From positions 1 through 64,000 of the forward strand of contig VEPM01000006.1 of NCBI GenBank assembly GCA_012026795.1: a stretch of 64,000 nt of DNA, in the 5' to 3' direction. Within the stretch, counting starts at the first letter, position 1. Every line of letters starts with the position of its first letter. The position numbers and the translations under genes were made by a program. Shown piece after piece: positions 19,334 through 31,823 of the stretch. The notes under the pieces were generated by a model. The model saw only the letters and a list, made by a program, of their open reading frames with translations. It made no database searches and was not told the DNA's origin. This stretch comes from Candidatus Methanoperedens sp. GTDB lineage: Archaea > Halobacteriota > Methanosarcinia > Methanosarcinales > Methanoperedenaceae.

Positions 19334-19948
19334 ATGGACAGAAACAGTTTGCGGGAGATTGTACATCTTGTAGCTTCTTTACTTGTTCTGACAATTGCAT
19401 TTTCTTATCCCGGTACAAGTATAGAAGCATTAGCTATAGCCGCAGTTGGTGTTGGTACAGGTTTTCTTCTCCATGAACTTGCCCACAAGTTCACAGCCCA
19501 GAGATACGGCTACGTGGCAGATTACGAGGCAAGCCCCATGGGATTGTTAATGGCTATCGGGCTATCTGTTTTCACGGGTGGAAACTTTGTATTTGCAGCG
19601 CCTGGCGCAGTGATGATCCGGGGAAAAAAGGTATTTTACAGTCCTTATGAACCATACACAAATATGGAGCAGACCGAAAAAGAACTGGCATACATATCAG
19701 TTTCGGGGGCTGTGGTAAACCTGGTTCTTGCAACGATTTTTTATATCAGTTCAAATTTCGTGTCAGCACCTATTGTATATAGTGTCCTGCAAACAGCAGC
19801 CTTTATCAATGTATTCCTTGCAGGCTTCAATATGATCCCTTTCGGACCGCTTGATGGGGCAAAAGTCTGGCGCTACAACCGAATGTTATGGGGAATAATG
19901 ATGTTTGTTACAATCATTTTGTTCTTAAAAATCAACCGGTTTTTTTGA
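19334..19948 (+). CDS. Site-2 protease family (M50) intramembrane metalloprotease
   Basis: About 204 aa, five or six membrane segments. Zinc motif HELAHK (about residue 46) lies in the second helix, and NMIPFGPLDGAKVW near 172 supplies the third ligand Asp; together these define the S2P group. It cuts membrane-embedded substrates and often releases anti-sigma-like or regulatory proteins; the substrate here is unknown. A TATA box (TTTATATA, 19304-19311) is centred 26 bp before the ATG at 19334, so that ATG, rather than TTG 19325, is the likely leaderless start. Confidence 0.92.
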   Translation: MDRNSLREIVHLVASLLVLTIAFSYPGTSIEALAIAAVGVGTGFLLHELAHKFTAQRYGYVADYEASPMGLLMAIGLSVFTGGNFVFAAPGAVMIRGKKVFYSPYEPYTNMEQTEKELAYISVSGAVVNLVLATIFYISSNFVSAPIVYSVLQTAAFINVFLAGFNMIPFGPLDGAKVWRYNRMLWGIMMFVTIILFLKINRFF

Positions 19949-19983
19949 ATAAATTTCCTCATAAATTTGAATATAGACAATCG

Positions 19984-20017
19984 CAAGATTTATAAGGCGT
20001 AACCACAAGATTTATAA
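19984..20017 (+). promoter_or_regulatory. Tandem TATA-like repeats
   Basis: The sequence CAAGATTTATAA occurs twice, 22 bp apart (19984-19995 and 20006-20017). Each looks like a BRE/TATA element. They would start transcripts near 20020-20045, leaving a leader of about 300 nt before the surface-protein gene at 20339. Confidence 0.5.
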
Positions 20018-20178
20018 TGAGTAAAAACTATAACATTAGTAGTTAATAAAACTAGTGGGAACGTTAAGCAAATGGGATTAAATCTAACAGTTATTTCATG
20101 ATTATTTAATCATGTATTTTATCTGTAAGGTGGCAAAGTCCTATCAACGGCGTATCAAAGTAACAAAGGAGTGAGAAT

Positions 20179-20253
20179 ATGAAAAGAATAATAAAATCAG
20201 TATTAATTTTCATGAATACATTGACCAGAACAAACAAGGACAGCTTGGTTTGA
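20179..20253 (+). CDS. Possible 24-aa leader peptide
   Basis: A short frame (MKRIIKSVLIFMNTLTRTN...) with a strong AAAGGAG site 6 bp before its ATG, ending in TGA at 20251-20253. It lies in the long leader of the surface-protein gene, upstream of a 10-bp hairpin. The strong ribosome site is the only support for translation, and it may instead be part of a small non-coding RNA. Confidence 0.35.
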   Translation: MKRIIKSVLIFMNTLTRTNKDSLV

Positions 20254-20297
20254 GAAAGAAAGCCACGGTTGCTTAATTAAGGAAAAGTAAAGAAAAG

Positions 20298-20321
20298 AGA
20301 AAAGGGAATAATCCCTTTTCT
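20298..20321 (+). terminator. Perfect 10-bp hairpin in leader (attenuator or terminator)
   Basis: AGAAAAGGGA, loop ATAA, TCCCTTTTCT, followed by AATTTTG. It sits 17 bp before the start of the surface-protein gene and after the 24-aa frame. The T-tract is weak, so it may be a stabilising or attenuating leader structure rather than a full terminator. The gap between 19949 and 20338 otherwise holds only the two TATA repeats and the short frame. Confidence 0.5.
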
Positions 20322-20338
20322 AATTTTGCGGTGATACA

Positions 20339-21409
20339 ATGAAAATGAAAACAAAAATAATCTTGGTAATGGTATTGGCCATTTTAGTAACTTCAGGGAT
20401 AGCTTCAGCTCAAAATGAAATTCCCGTAAATCCTCCACCGGGCTATTATGGAAGTGTGACCGTTAACGGACAGCCCGCACCTCAAGGGACAACAATTATT
20501 GCAAAGATTGGAGGAGAAGTACGAGGTTCCATAACCACAAAAACATCAGGTTTTTATGGTGACAACCCGGGTACAACAAAACTCTGGATAAGAGGATTCC
20601 AAAATGAGATTAACTCTACTGTGAATTTCTATTTGAATGATGTTGCGGCTGGGCAGACCAGCACATTAAAAGGGGCTGAGACTGATAACAGGGTTGACTT
20701 GAGTTTCACAGTCCCATCAGGCCCGGGCGGAAGTAATAGCGGTGGAAGCTCAACTGGTGGGGGAGGCGGTGGAGGAACAACTTCGGGAGAGAACGCATCC
20801 AATATAGAGGTGAGGGAATCTTACGAACTTGAGATTTTCAAAGACATTCTTACATCGTATAGATTTACCCATGCACTTAATCCGATAAGATACAGTAATA
20901 TCACAGGTAATATCAATGCAGGTCTGATAACCACAACTGTTGAAGTCCTCAAAGGCACATCGAGTATAGTTTCAAGCGCGGCGCCAGGCAAGGTATACAA
21001 GAATGTAAATATATTGGTGGGTACGAGGGATTTTGCCACGCCAGCTAATTTAAAGGAATCAAAGATCGTTTTCAATGTGCAAAACTCATGGCTTACAGAT
21101 AACAAGATTGCCGCAGGTCAGCTCAAACTTCTCAGATGGGACGGGAGCAAGTGGATCACACTGGATACAAATGAAATAAAGAAGGATGCAACAACCACCT
21201 ACTTTGAATCGGGAACCGATGGTTTCTCGCCGTTTGCGATTTCCGGGATTACAGAAATTTCCGTGACATCAACTCCCGGTGTGGCGCAGACTCCCATTCC
21301 GGGTATAACTGGAAAAGCTACATCACCAGTAAGGGCGCCAGCAATAGAGAATTGGATGCTGGCTGTCATTATCGCAGCGGTATACTTCTTTATAATCAGG
21401 AAAAAGTAG
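20339..21409 (+). CDS. Surface protein with PGF-pre-PGF domain and C-terminal membrane anchor
   Basis: 356 aa. A signal peptide (1-24, ending ASAQ) leads into a fold with NPPPGYYGSVTVNGQPAPQGTTI resembling archaeal carboxypeptidase-regulatory/Ig-like repeats. A Gly/Ser linker (about 135-155) is followed by a C-terminal domain with SWLTDNKIAAG, LLRWDGSKWITLDT and FESGTDGFSPFAISG, the hallmark of the PGF-pre-PGF domain that precedes archaeal sorting signals. Here the C-terminus is a plain helix plus RKK, not a PGF motif. It is an extracytoplasmic protein attached to the membrane. Confidence 0.85.
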   Translation: MKMKTKIILVMVLAILVTSGIASAQNEIPVNPPPGYYGSVTVNGQPAPQGTTIIAKIGGEVRGSITTKTSGFYGDNPGTTKLWIRGFQNEINSTVNFYLNDVAAGQTSTLKGAETDNRVDLSFTVPSGPGGSNSGGSSTGGGGGGGTTSGENASNIEVRESYELEIFKDILTSYRFTHALNPIRYSNITGNINAGLITTTVEVLKGTSSIVSSAAPGKVYKNVNILVGTRDFATPANLKESKIVFNVQNSWLTDNKIAAGQLKLLRWDGSKWITLDTNEIKKDATTTYFESGTDGFSPFAISGITEISVTSTPGVAQTPIPGITGKATSPVRAPAIENWMLAVIIAAVYFFIIRKK

Positions 21410-21414
21410 CCAAA

Positions 21415-21450
21415 AAAGGGGCTATATCCCCCCTTTCTTTTTTTTATTTC
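21415..21450 (+). terminator. Intrinsic-type terminator after surface-protein gene
   Basis: AAAGGGG, six-base loop region, CCCCTTT, then a run of T residues (21436-21446 mostly T). It lies 6 bp past the stop codon and separates the surface-protein gene from the mer operon. Confidence 0.75.
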
Positions 21451-21521
21451 CAGAATTTAGAGATAGCTGGAAAACCACTGAATTCCAGAAGAATTGCCGA
21501 ACAAAACCAATATGCTTTTAA

Positions 21522-22541
<1,020 letters not shown>

Positions 22542-22542
22542 A

Positions 22543-25770
<3,228 letters not shown>

Positions 25771-25961
25771 TTAACTTATTTTTCGTATCAAGAATAAGAA
25801 TTCAAGCAATTCCCTTCAACCTCTTTACCGGCCAGACCCAGGCACTTCCAACTCACTTTATTCCCTGTATTTCAAGCCTAATGAGCCTTTCGTCAGACAA
25901 TGATAACTTCGTACTTTATATATTTTAAACACTTAACAGCTCTGAATAACAGGATGATATT

Positions 25962-26162
25962 TTGGATATAGATTATATTCTCGATTGTCTGTCTAAAATT
26001 AGTGAGAATGATCTGTATCAAACACATCATCTTGAGATAAGGATTCATCAGCGTAAAACAGAGTTGATCCCTGATTTAAATAGTGTAAAATCAATATCAT
26101 TTAATTTGGTTACCTATTACCTTGTGAATTCCAATAAAAGGAAGCGTGAAGATAATGAATAA
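25962..26162 (+). pseudogene. Shortened DUF4258-like protein (possible toxin-type partner)
   Basis: 66 aa from a TTG start with an AGGATG-like site upstream. MDIDYILDCLSKISENDLYQTHHLEIRIHQRKTELIPDL resembles the N-terminal half of DUF4258 proteins, where a His and Arg-rich helix follows the lead-in; the central part seems missing, and the end NKRKREDNE matches the usual basic-acidic tail. It overlaps the following DUF2283-like gene by 8 bp, the usual order for this pair. A TATA-like TTTATATATTTTAAA lies at about 25914-25928. I regard it as internally deleted. Confidence 0.45.
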
Positions 26163-26522
26163 GTTGATAGCGAATAAATATGATTACGATTTTCAAAATG
26201 ATAGTGTTTTTTTTATAGTGAAGGAAATCAGTACATGTCTTCCGTTGAAGTTAATGGCATAATTATAGATTTTAGTGAAAAGGATAATTTAGTAGGTCTT
26301 GAAATCTTAGATGCATCTTCAAAATTCCAGGTTTCAAAATCAGAACTTCTTAAAATTAAACACTTTGATGCAACAATAAATATTAATAAAGAAAATATAA
26401 TAGTAAGCATGAAACTGGTGATAGAAAAAAGAAACCAGTTATTTGATAGATGCTTGGAAGCAACAACAATTAATAGTATGAATCTTCCGTCTGGTACGCA
26501 AGAAATTGCGGTTACTTGCTGA
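26155..26522 (+). pseudogene. Frameshifted DUF2283-like protein
   Basis: The first frame gives MNKLIANKYDYDFQNDSVFFIVKE, a typical DUF2283 opening. The continuation GNQYMSSVEVNGIIIDFSEK...LEILDASSKF lies in a different frame, so the shift falls at about 26220-26235. The remainder ends NLPSGTQEIAVTC, as in intact homologues. DUF2283 proteins commonly follow DUF4258 genes. The pair is probably dead or sequenced with an error; a single base change would restore it. Confidence 0.6.
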
Positions 26523-26550
26523 TCAGGACTCTTTTTTTGTAGATTTTACT

Positions 26551-26604
26551 CAAATTCATTTAGACACCGGGCGCGGTGTATGGGATGGGGCTGGAAGCAG
26601 CGCA
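26551..26604 (+). repeat. GC-rich imperfect direct repeat, copy 1
   Basis: Shares CAATTCATT, CCGGGC and a 23-bp block (26582-26604, 21/23 identical) with 26841-26888. It lies in a gene-free patch (26523-27003) whose GC content is clearly above that of its surroundings, with several GGGCGCCC palindromes. A possible frame across 26506-26763 has skewed composition and no recognisable product, so I do not call it a gene. Confidence 0.6.
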
Positions 26605-26840
26605 GGAGGCGGCGCGCGGGAACTGATGGGCGCCCGTCTTGGCTCAGATGAAGTAATTGACAGTTATGAATGGGAAATTAACAAAATGGGAATAAGTAAG
26701 TTTATTATAAAATTATGGGGCGCCCGAAAATCGGGATGCTTATCTGCGTTTATCTGTGGCTAATTTGCCAGATGCATCGTACAAATCAACAATCAGCGCG
26801 CCCAAAAGAAGGATAACTGTTAGCACTGTCGCCCGATCTT

Positions 26841-26888
26841 CCAATTCATTCCGGGCACGCTATCGGGGATGCGGCTGGGAGCAGCGCA
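26841..26888 (+). repeat. GC-rich imperfect direct repeat, copy 2
   Basis: Second copy of the element at 26551-26604, about 285 bp away, with a 6-bp deletion after CAATTCATT. The best-conserved block is 26866-26888 (GGGATGCGGCTGGGAGCAGC and three more bases). The rest of the interval up to thrS holds a TATA-like ACTTTATGC near 26958 that probably drives thrS. Confidence 0.6.
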
Positions 26889-27003
26889 TGATAGCCATGT
26901 ATTTTTTTTCATAAAAATTTCTGTCCACAGCTCCAGCCAACCTCCCCCCAAAACCGACAAAACTTTATGCTTAACTACTGTGTAGATGCGTTAAAGTGAT
27001 AAA

Positions 27004-28908
27004 ATGCAGATACTACTCATTCATTCGGATTTTATTGAATATGAAACCAAAAAGAGCACGCCTGTTGCTGAGAAAATAGATGATGAACTCAAGAAAGGAA
27101 GGATGGAAGAAGTTCTTGCTGTTTTTGTAGCTGTTGAGAAAATCGACGAAAATAACCCTGGATCTGCTGCTTCCCAGGCCGTTGCTGAAATAAAAAAGGT
27201 CACTGAACAGGTAAAAACAAATCGTGTGATGCTATACCCGTATGCACACCTGAGTTCAAGTCTTTCATCACCAAAAACAGCGATCGAAACCTTGAAAAAG
27301 ATCGAGGAATTACTTAAAGAAGCGCAGTTTGAAGTCAAGCGCGCGCCATTTGGCTGGTATAAATCCTTCACAATAAAATGCAAAGGTCATCCTCTCTCTG
27401 AACTTTCAAGGACAATAAGGATCGGTGAAGAAAAATGCGTTATGGTATTAAAGGAAACAGAGAAAGAAGAAGTTGTTTCCGAGGCCCTGAAATCAGAAGC
27501 CAAAGCCATATCTTACTGGCATATTCTAACTCCCGAAGGTGAATTGCTAAAACCGGAAGAGTTTGATTTCAAGGGTCATGATAATCTTAAGAAATTTGTA
27601 AATTATGAAATACACAAGAGCCGCGCAGTGGATAAGATCCCGCCGCATGTTGAACTCATGAGAAGGCTTGAGCTTGCTGATTATGAACCAGGTTCCGACT
27701 CCGGGAATATGCGCTTTTACCCGAAGGGCAGGCTCATGAAGAGCCTCATTGAAAACTACGTCCTGGAAGAGACCGCAAAAATGGGCGCAATGGAAGTTGA
27801 GACGCCTTTGATGTATGATATGAACCATCCGACATTGAAGAAATATCTTGACCGCTTCCCTGCGCGGCAGTATTCCATTGAAGCCGATAAAAAGCAGCTA
27901 TTCCTGCGCTTTGCGGCATGTTTCGGGCAGTTCCTTATGAACCACGACATGACAATTTCTTACAGGAACCTGCCTCTGCGAATGGTGGAACTCACACGCT
28001 ACAGCTTCAGGAAAGAGCAAAGCGGTGAACTTGTGGGACTGCGCCGCCTTCGCGCATTCACGATGCCTGATATGCACTCTTTGTGCAAGGATATGGATGA
28101 GGCTGTGGAGCAGTTCAACGAACAGTACAATATGTGCATAAATGTTCTCTCAAAGGTCGGCATTGACCTTTCGGATTTTGAAGTAGCTATACGCTTTACC
28201 AGGGATTTCTATGAAGAGAACAGGGATTTCATTGTAGGGCTTGTTAAAACAGTCAGCAAACCGGTATTGATAGAACTCTGGGACCAGAGGTTCTTTTATT
28301 TCGTCCTGAAATTTGAGTTCAATTACATAGATGCCCTGAGCAAGGCAAGCGCCTTATCAACAGTACAGATTGATGTCGAGAACGCAGAGCGCTACGGCAT
28401 AAAGTATATTGATTCAAATGGTGCTGAAAAAAGACCATTTATCCTTCATTGCTCACCCAGCGGAGCTATTGAAAGATGTATATATGCACTCCTTGAAAAA
28501 GCCAACATGAACTCAGAGAAAGGAATTGTCCCGATGTTCCCGGTCTGGCTTTCGCCCACACAGGTACGGGTGATCCCGGTTACGGAAAAGCATATGGAAT
28601 ATGCCCTAAAAGTCGCAGATGAATTGAACGGCAGGGTTGACATTGATGACCGGGAGGAGACTGTTGGCAAGAAGATCCGCGATGCAGGAAAGGAATGGAT
28701 ACCGTACGTGGCAGTTGTTGGAGATGAGGAAGTTACGGGCGGGAATATTACAGTTACGGTAAGGAGCGAATCATTGCCTAACAAGCCTGCCAATGTAAAG
28801 ATGGATATTAATGAACTCAACGAAAGGATCTCAAAAGAAGTATCAGGGTTCCCATTCAAGAAACATCCGCTTGCTATGAGATTGTCGGTAAGGCCAAGGT
28901 TCGTGTAG
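27004..28908 (+). CDS. thrS: Threonyl-tRNA synthetase, archaeal type
   Basis: 634 aa. The N-terminal 140 residues form the archaeal editing domain related to D-aminoacyl-tRNA deacylase ([20 protein letters not shown], with [10 protein letters not shown]), which removes mischarged serine. The class II core follows: [13 protein letters not shown] with the zinc-ligand Cys, motif 2 [24 protein letters not shown], and motif 3 [15 protein letters not shown]. The anticodon-binding domain is at about 535-634 ([18 protein letters not shown]). It charges tRNA-Thr in the cytoplasm. All domains are complete. A TATA-like site lies about 40 bp upstream. Confidence 0.97.
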   Translation: MQILLIHSDFIEYETKKSTPVAEKIDDELKKGRMEEVLAVFVAVEKIDENNPGSAASQAVAEIKKVTEQVKTNRVMLYPYAHLSSSLSSPKTAIETLKKIEELLKEAQFEVKRAPFGWYKSFTIKCKGHPLSELSRTIRIGEEKCVMVLKETEKEEVVSEALKSEAKAISYWHILTPEGELLKPEEFDFKGHDNLKKFVNYEIHKSRAVDKIPPHVELMRRLELADYEPGSDSGNMRFYPKGRLMKSLIENYVLEETAKMGAMEVETPLMYDMNHPTLKKYLDRFPARQYSIEADKKQLFLRFAACFGQFLMNHDMTISYRNLPLRMVELTRYSFRKEQSGELVGLRRLRAFTMPDMHSLCKDMDEAVEQFNEQYNMCINVLSKVGIDLSDFEVAIRFTRDFYEENRDFIVGLVKTVSKPVLIELWDQRFFYFVLKFEFNYIDALSKASALSTVQIDVENAERYGIKYIDSNGAEKRPFILHCSPSGAIERCIYALLEKANMNSEKGIVPMFPVWLSPTQVRVIPVTEKHMEYALKVADELNGRVDIDDREETVGKKIRDAGKEWIPYVAVVGDEEVTGGNITVTVRSESLPNKPANVKMDINELNERISKEVSGFPFKKHPLAMRLSVRPRFV

Positions 28909-28955
28909 TTTCAGATATTCAGATAACTTCATTACCTTATACTCAAAATATATCA

Positions 28956-29330
28956 ATGATGCCTGGAAAAAAGGTTACAAAAGTACTACTGTTCCTGAAA
29001 AATATGGTATATGAGAGTACAAGTCCGATGGAAATACTCAGGTTTGCGAAATATTATCGTAAAAAGGGACTTGATGTAGTCCTGGTTCTCTGGGGTCCGA
29101 TGGGTGTTATTCTTGGGAAAAAAGGCAAGACCGGGACTCCTCCCTATGATGAGCGCGTTCGGGAATGTCTTGACATGGGAATAAAGATCAAATGCTGCGA
29201 ACTTGCTTCATCGATGATAGGTTTTAATAATGACGAACTTATTGATGGGATAGAAATGATCCATTCATTTGAAGTGGCTGACCTGATGCTTGAATATTGT
29301 GAAGAGGGGCAGCTTGTAATAAATCTGTAA
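28956..29330 (+). CDS. DsrE-like small sulfur-relay family protein
   Basis: 124 aa with the DsrE/DsrF alpha-beta start KVLLFLKNMVYESTSPMEILRFAKYY. A Cys pair in KIKCCELASSMIGF sits where the reactive Cys of sulfur carriers lies, and another Cys is at YCEEG. It may transfer or sense sulfur, but many archaeal members are uncharacterised. The ATG at 28956 has a TATA-like ACTCAAAATATATC about 10-25 bp upstream. It lies between thrS and hmgA. Confidence 0.75.
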   Translation: MMPGKKVTKVLLFLKNMVYESTSPMEILRFAKYYRKKGLDVVLVLWGPMGVILGKKGKTGTPPYDERVRECLDMGIKIKCCELASSMIGFNNDELIDGIEMIHSFEVADLMLEYCEEGQLVINL

Positions 29331-29368
29331 GCAAGTCTTTTTATTAAATAAAATCAATTAGCGCTCCT

Positions 29369-30577
29369 ATGGATAGAGAACTCCTTGAAAAAGTTAAAAG
29401 GCGTGAGGTTAGTTTTCATGAAATTGATAAAACACTTGATGCAAATGCTTCGATCGAGTTGAGACGAACTGCTGTTTCCGAACTGACCGGAACACAGTTA
29501 AATCACATTTCCAATTATTCCATAGATATTGAAAATGTCACGAAGCGCAATATCGAGAACATGATCGGCGCAGTACAGGTTCCCCTGGGGATAGCCGGAC
29601 CGCTTCGCGTCAATGGTGAATATGCAAAAGGCGATTATTACATTCCCCTTGCAACCACAGAAGGCGCACTTGTCGCAAGCGCAGACAGGGGAAGTTCTGT
29701 TATCACTGCCTCAGGCGGTGCAAATGTAAGGATACTCAAGGATGAGATGACAAGAGCCCCGGTTTTTCGGACTAAAGATATAATCGGTGCAAAAAACCTG
29801 GCGGATTGGGCCAATGAAAATTTCGGGAGACTGAAACAAAAAGCACAGGAGACTACACGTTTCGGGGAACTGCTGTCCATACATGCGTTTACAGCCGGAA
29901 GAAATGTCTTTTTACGATTTTCCTATGATACCAAGGATGCCATGGGAATGAATATGGTAACTATTGCCACAGATGCCGCGGTTGATCTCATATTATCAGA
30001 AAATGATGTTGAGCTTGTTGCCTTATCCGGTAATATGTGCTCAGACAAGAAACCTGCTGCGATAAATTCAATCCTGGGAAGAGGAAAAACCATTTCAGCA
30101 GATGTGTTTCTCAGTAAAGAGATAATATCTGAAAAATTAAAAACCACACCTGAAAAAATGGCAGATGTAAATTACAGGAAGAATTTACTGGGCTCAGCCC
30201 TCGCAGGTTCGATCGGCTTTAATGCCCATGCTACAAATATCGCAGCTGCCATGTTCATTGCATGCGGCCAGGACGCGGCACATGTTGTGGAAGCAAGCAA
30301 TGCCGTCACTACAATGGAGCTTACAGATGATGGGTTATACTGCTCTGTAACACTTCCGTCCCTCAATGTCGGAACAGTGGGTGGAGGGACGCGGATAGCC
30401 ACGCAGCAGGAGTGCCTGAATATGCTGGGTGTGGCAGGAGCAGGAGAGCCGCCAGGCACGAATTCCAGGAAATTAGCCGAAATAATAGCCTCGGCAGTTC
30501 TTGCAGGCGAGATATCACTCATTGGCGCGCTTGCCGCCAGGCATCTTGCGAAGGCGCATGCTGCGCTTGGAAGATGA
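29369..30577 (+). CDS. hmgA: 3-Hydroxy-3-methylglutaryl-CoA reductase (class I, NADPH)
   Basis: 402 aa. Catalytic blocks in order: ENMIGAVQVPLGIAGPL, PLATTEGALVASADRG (Glu near 92), GNMCSDKKPAAINSILGRGK (Lys near 224), FIACGQDAAHVVEASNAVTTME (Asp near 300) and the C-terminal LAARHLAKAHAALGR with the catalytic His. It produces mevalonate for isoprenoid membrane lipids, an archaeal housekeeping step. There is no membrane anchor. The ATG is 38 bp after the DsrE-like gene. Confidence 0.97.
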   Translation: MDRELLEKVKRREVSFHEIDKTLDANASIELRRTAVSELTGTQLNHISNYSIDIENVTKRNIENMIGAVQVPLGIAGPLRVNGEYAKGDYYIPLATTEGALVASADRGSSVITASGGANVRILKDEMTRAPVFRTKDIIGAKNLADWANENFGRLKQKAQETTRFGELLSIHAFTAGRNVFLRFSYDTKDAMGMNMVTIATDAAVDLILSENDVELVALSGNMCSDKKPAAINSILGRGKTISADVFLSKEIISEKLKTTPEKMADVNYRKNLLGSALAGSIGFNAHATNIAAAMFIACGQDAAHVVEASNAVTTMELTDDGLYCSVTLPSLNVGTVGGGTRIATQQECLNMLGVAGAGEPPGTNSRKLAEIIASAVLAGEISLIGALAARHLAKAHAALGR

Positions 30578-30730
30578 AAGTTCTGAAATGAACGAAACCA
30601 TTATCATAGACAGGATATGATTTTAGTGACTTATCCTGATAATCCTATCTGAATAAAAGCATTATCTTATCAGTGCAAAATAAGGGTTTGAGAGAAATTA
30701 TAATCATATCACGCTTATAAGTATGATTCA

Positions 30731-31348
30731 ATGATCGATGAGGATTTTTTAATAATTGGAATTTTCCTGGGTTTTACTTCAGGAATAACTCCCGGGCCCT
30801 TATTGACGCTTGTAATCTCTGAGACACTGATACAAAATAAAAAACAAGGTATAAAAGCTGCAAGCTCCCCGCTTTTTACAGATCTGCCCATTATTCTTAT
30901 AACGACATTAATACTATTAAAAATTTCAAATTTCAACTTAATATTAGGTCTTATTTCAATACTGGGTTCAATATTTTTATGTTATCTGGCTTATGGGAAT
31001 CTTTTTTTTAAACTTAAAACAGGAAATATAGAAAAATCAAAATCGTTTGAAAAAGGAATGATAGTGAATTTATTAAACCCGCATCCTTATCTGTTCTGGT
31101 TTACTGTTGGCGCCCCAACCATGTTGAAAGCCCGGGATGTCAGTCTTTATGCTGTTATTTTATTTATTACAGGTTTCTATATATTCCTGGTTGGTTCAAA
31201 AATATTAATTGTGTTAATAGTGGAAAGATACAGGAATTTTTTAAAGAGCAGGATTTATGAATATCTTATTAAATTAACAGGCATATTGCTATTGTTCTTT
31301 GCTTTTGTATTTCTTAAAGACGGGCTTAAGTTTTTTGGATTTTTGTAA
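30731..31348 (+). CDS. LysE/RhtB-family membrane transporter
   Basis: 205 aa, about six membrane segments. It starts FLIIGIFLGFTSGITPGPLLTLVISETL with the LysE signature G-xx-PGP, then NLLNPHPYLFWFTVGAPTML near 112, the family's N-PxxxxFW block. It probably exports amino acids or related small molecules. It is a monocistronic gene with a TATA-like CGCTTATAAGT at 30712-30722. Composition is more AT-rich than flanking genes. Confidence 0.88.
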   Translation: MIDEDFLIIGIFLGFTSGITPGPLLTLVISETLIQNKKQGIKAASSPLFTDLPIILITTLILLKISNFNLILGLISILGSIFLCYLAYGNLFFKLKTGNIEKSKSFEKGMIVNLLNPHPYLFWFTVGAPTMLKARDVSLYAVILFITGFYIFLVGSKILIVLIVERYRNFLKSRIYEYLIKLTGILLLFFAFVFLKDGLKFFGFL

Positions 31349-31823
31349 TGTTAATTTTTGCAGGAATTTGTACAAAGTCTGAATATTCATCACATAATCA
31401 TTAACTTTTACTCTGGCAGCAAACTGCGCAGCTATGTTCCCCTCCTTCATTCGTAAAATCGATGCGCCCACATTGTTCGCATGCTATCTCTTTAGATTTC
31501 CTTGACCTGCATTATTGAGGCTATCTTACCAGTGTTTTTGAATGAATTTGTCTTTGCATGATCTACACTTTTTACAATTGCACCAGTTTACTCCGACAAA
31601 CTCTAAATTATTGTCCGGGATATATAACTGTTCAATCTCATTACCGGTGAATCCAGCTTTTAGTAACTTTATACGGTATAAGCTATCACATAAAGGTGAT
31701 CTTGTGCTATTCATTGTCTCACCTTCCCCTTAATATTTCACGTTTAATATCCGCGCCTAACGGTTGACAGTATAATAAAAAGGATAGGTGATGGTTCACC
31801 TATCTTACAATCTTTTTTCTGGT
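31349..31823. other. Gene-poor interval with small Cys-rich frames
   Basis: Minus strand: a frame at about 31405-31520 ends ACEQCGRIDFTN...CAVCCQ, a C4 zinc-ribbon pattern with no standard start codon. A 62-aa frame at 31526-31714 ends NWCNCKKCRSCKDKFIQKHW. These could be pieces of one decayed gene for a Cys-rich protein, or chance. No homology is recognised and no RNA gene is visible. Confidence 0.3.
31526..31714 (-). CDS. Possible small Cys-rich protein
   Basis: 62 aa, MNSTRSPLCDSLYRIKLLKAG, then GNEIEQLYIPDN and a C-terminal cluster with four Cys spaced C-x-C-xx-C-xx-C. That spacing looks like metal binding. There is no strong ribosome site and no recognised family. It may be a fragment. 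Confidence 0.3.
   Translation of the reverse strand: MNSTRSPLCDSLYRIKLLKAGFTGNEIEQLYIPDNNLEFVGVNWCNCKKCRSCKDKFIQKHW

Noticed and set aside
26506-26763. 85-aa plus-strand frame rich in Gly/Ala
   Set aside because: It starts inside the end of the DUF2283-like remnant and runs through the GC-rich repeat patch; no ribosome site and no recognisable product.
31289-31471. 60-aa minus-strand frame after the LysE-type gene
   Set aside because: It overlaps the end of lysE, is Lys-rich from AT-rich antisense sequence and has no ribosome site.
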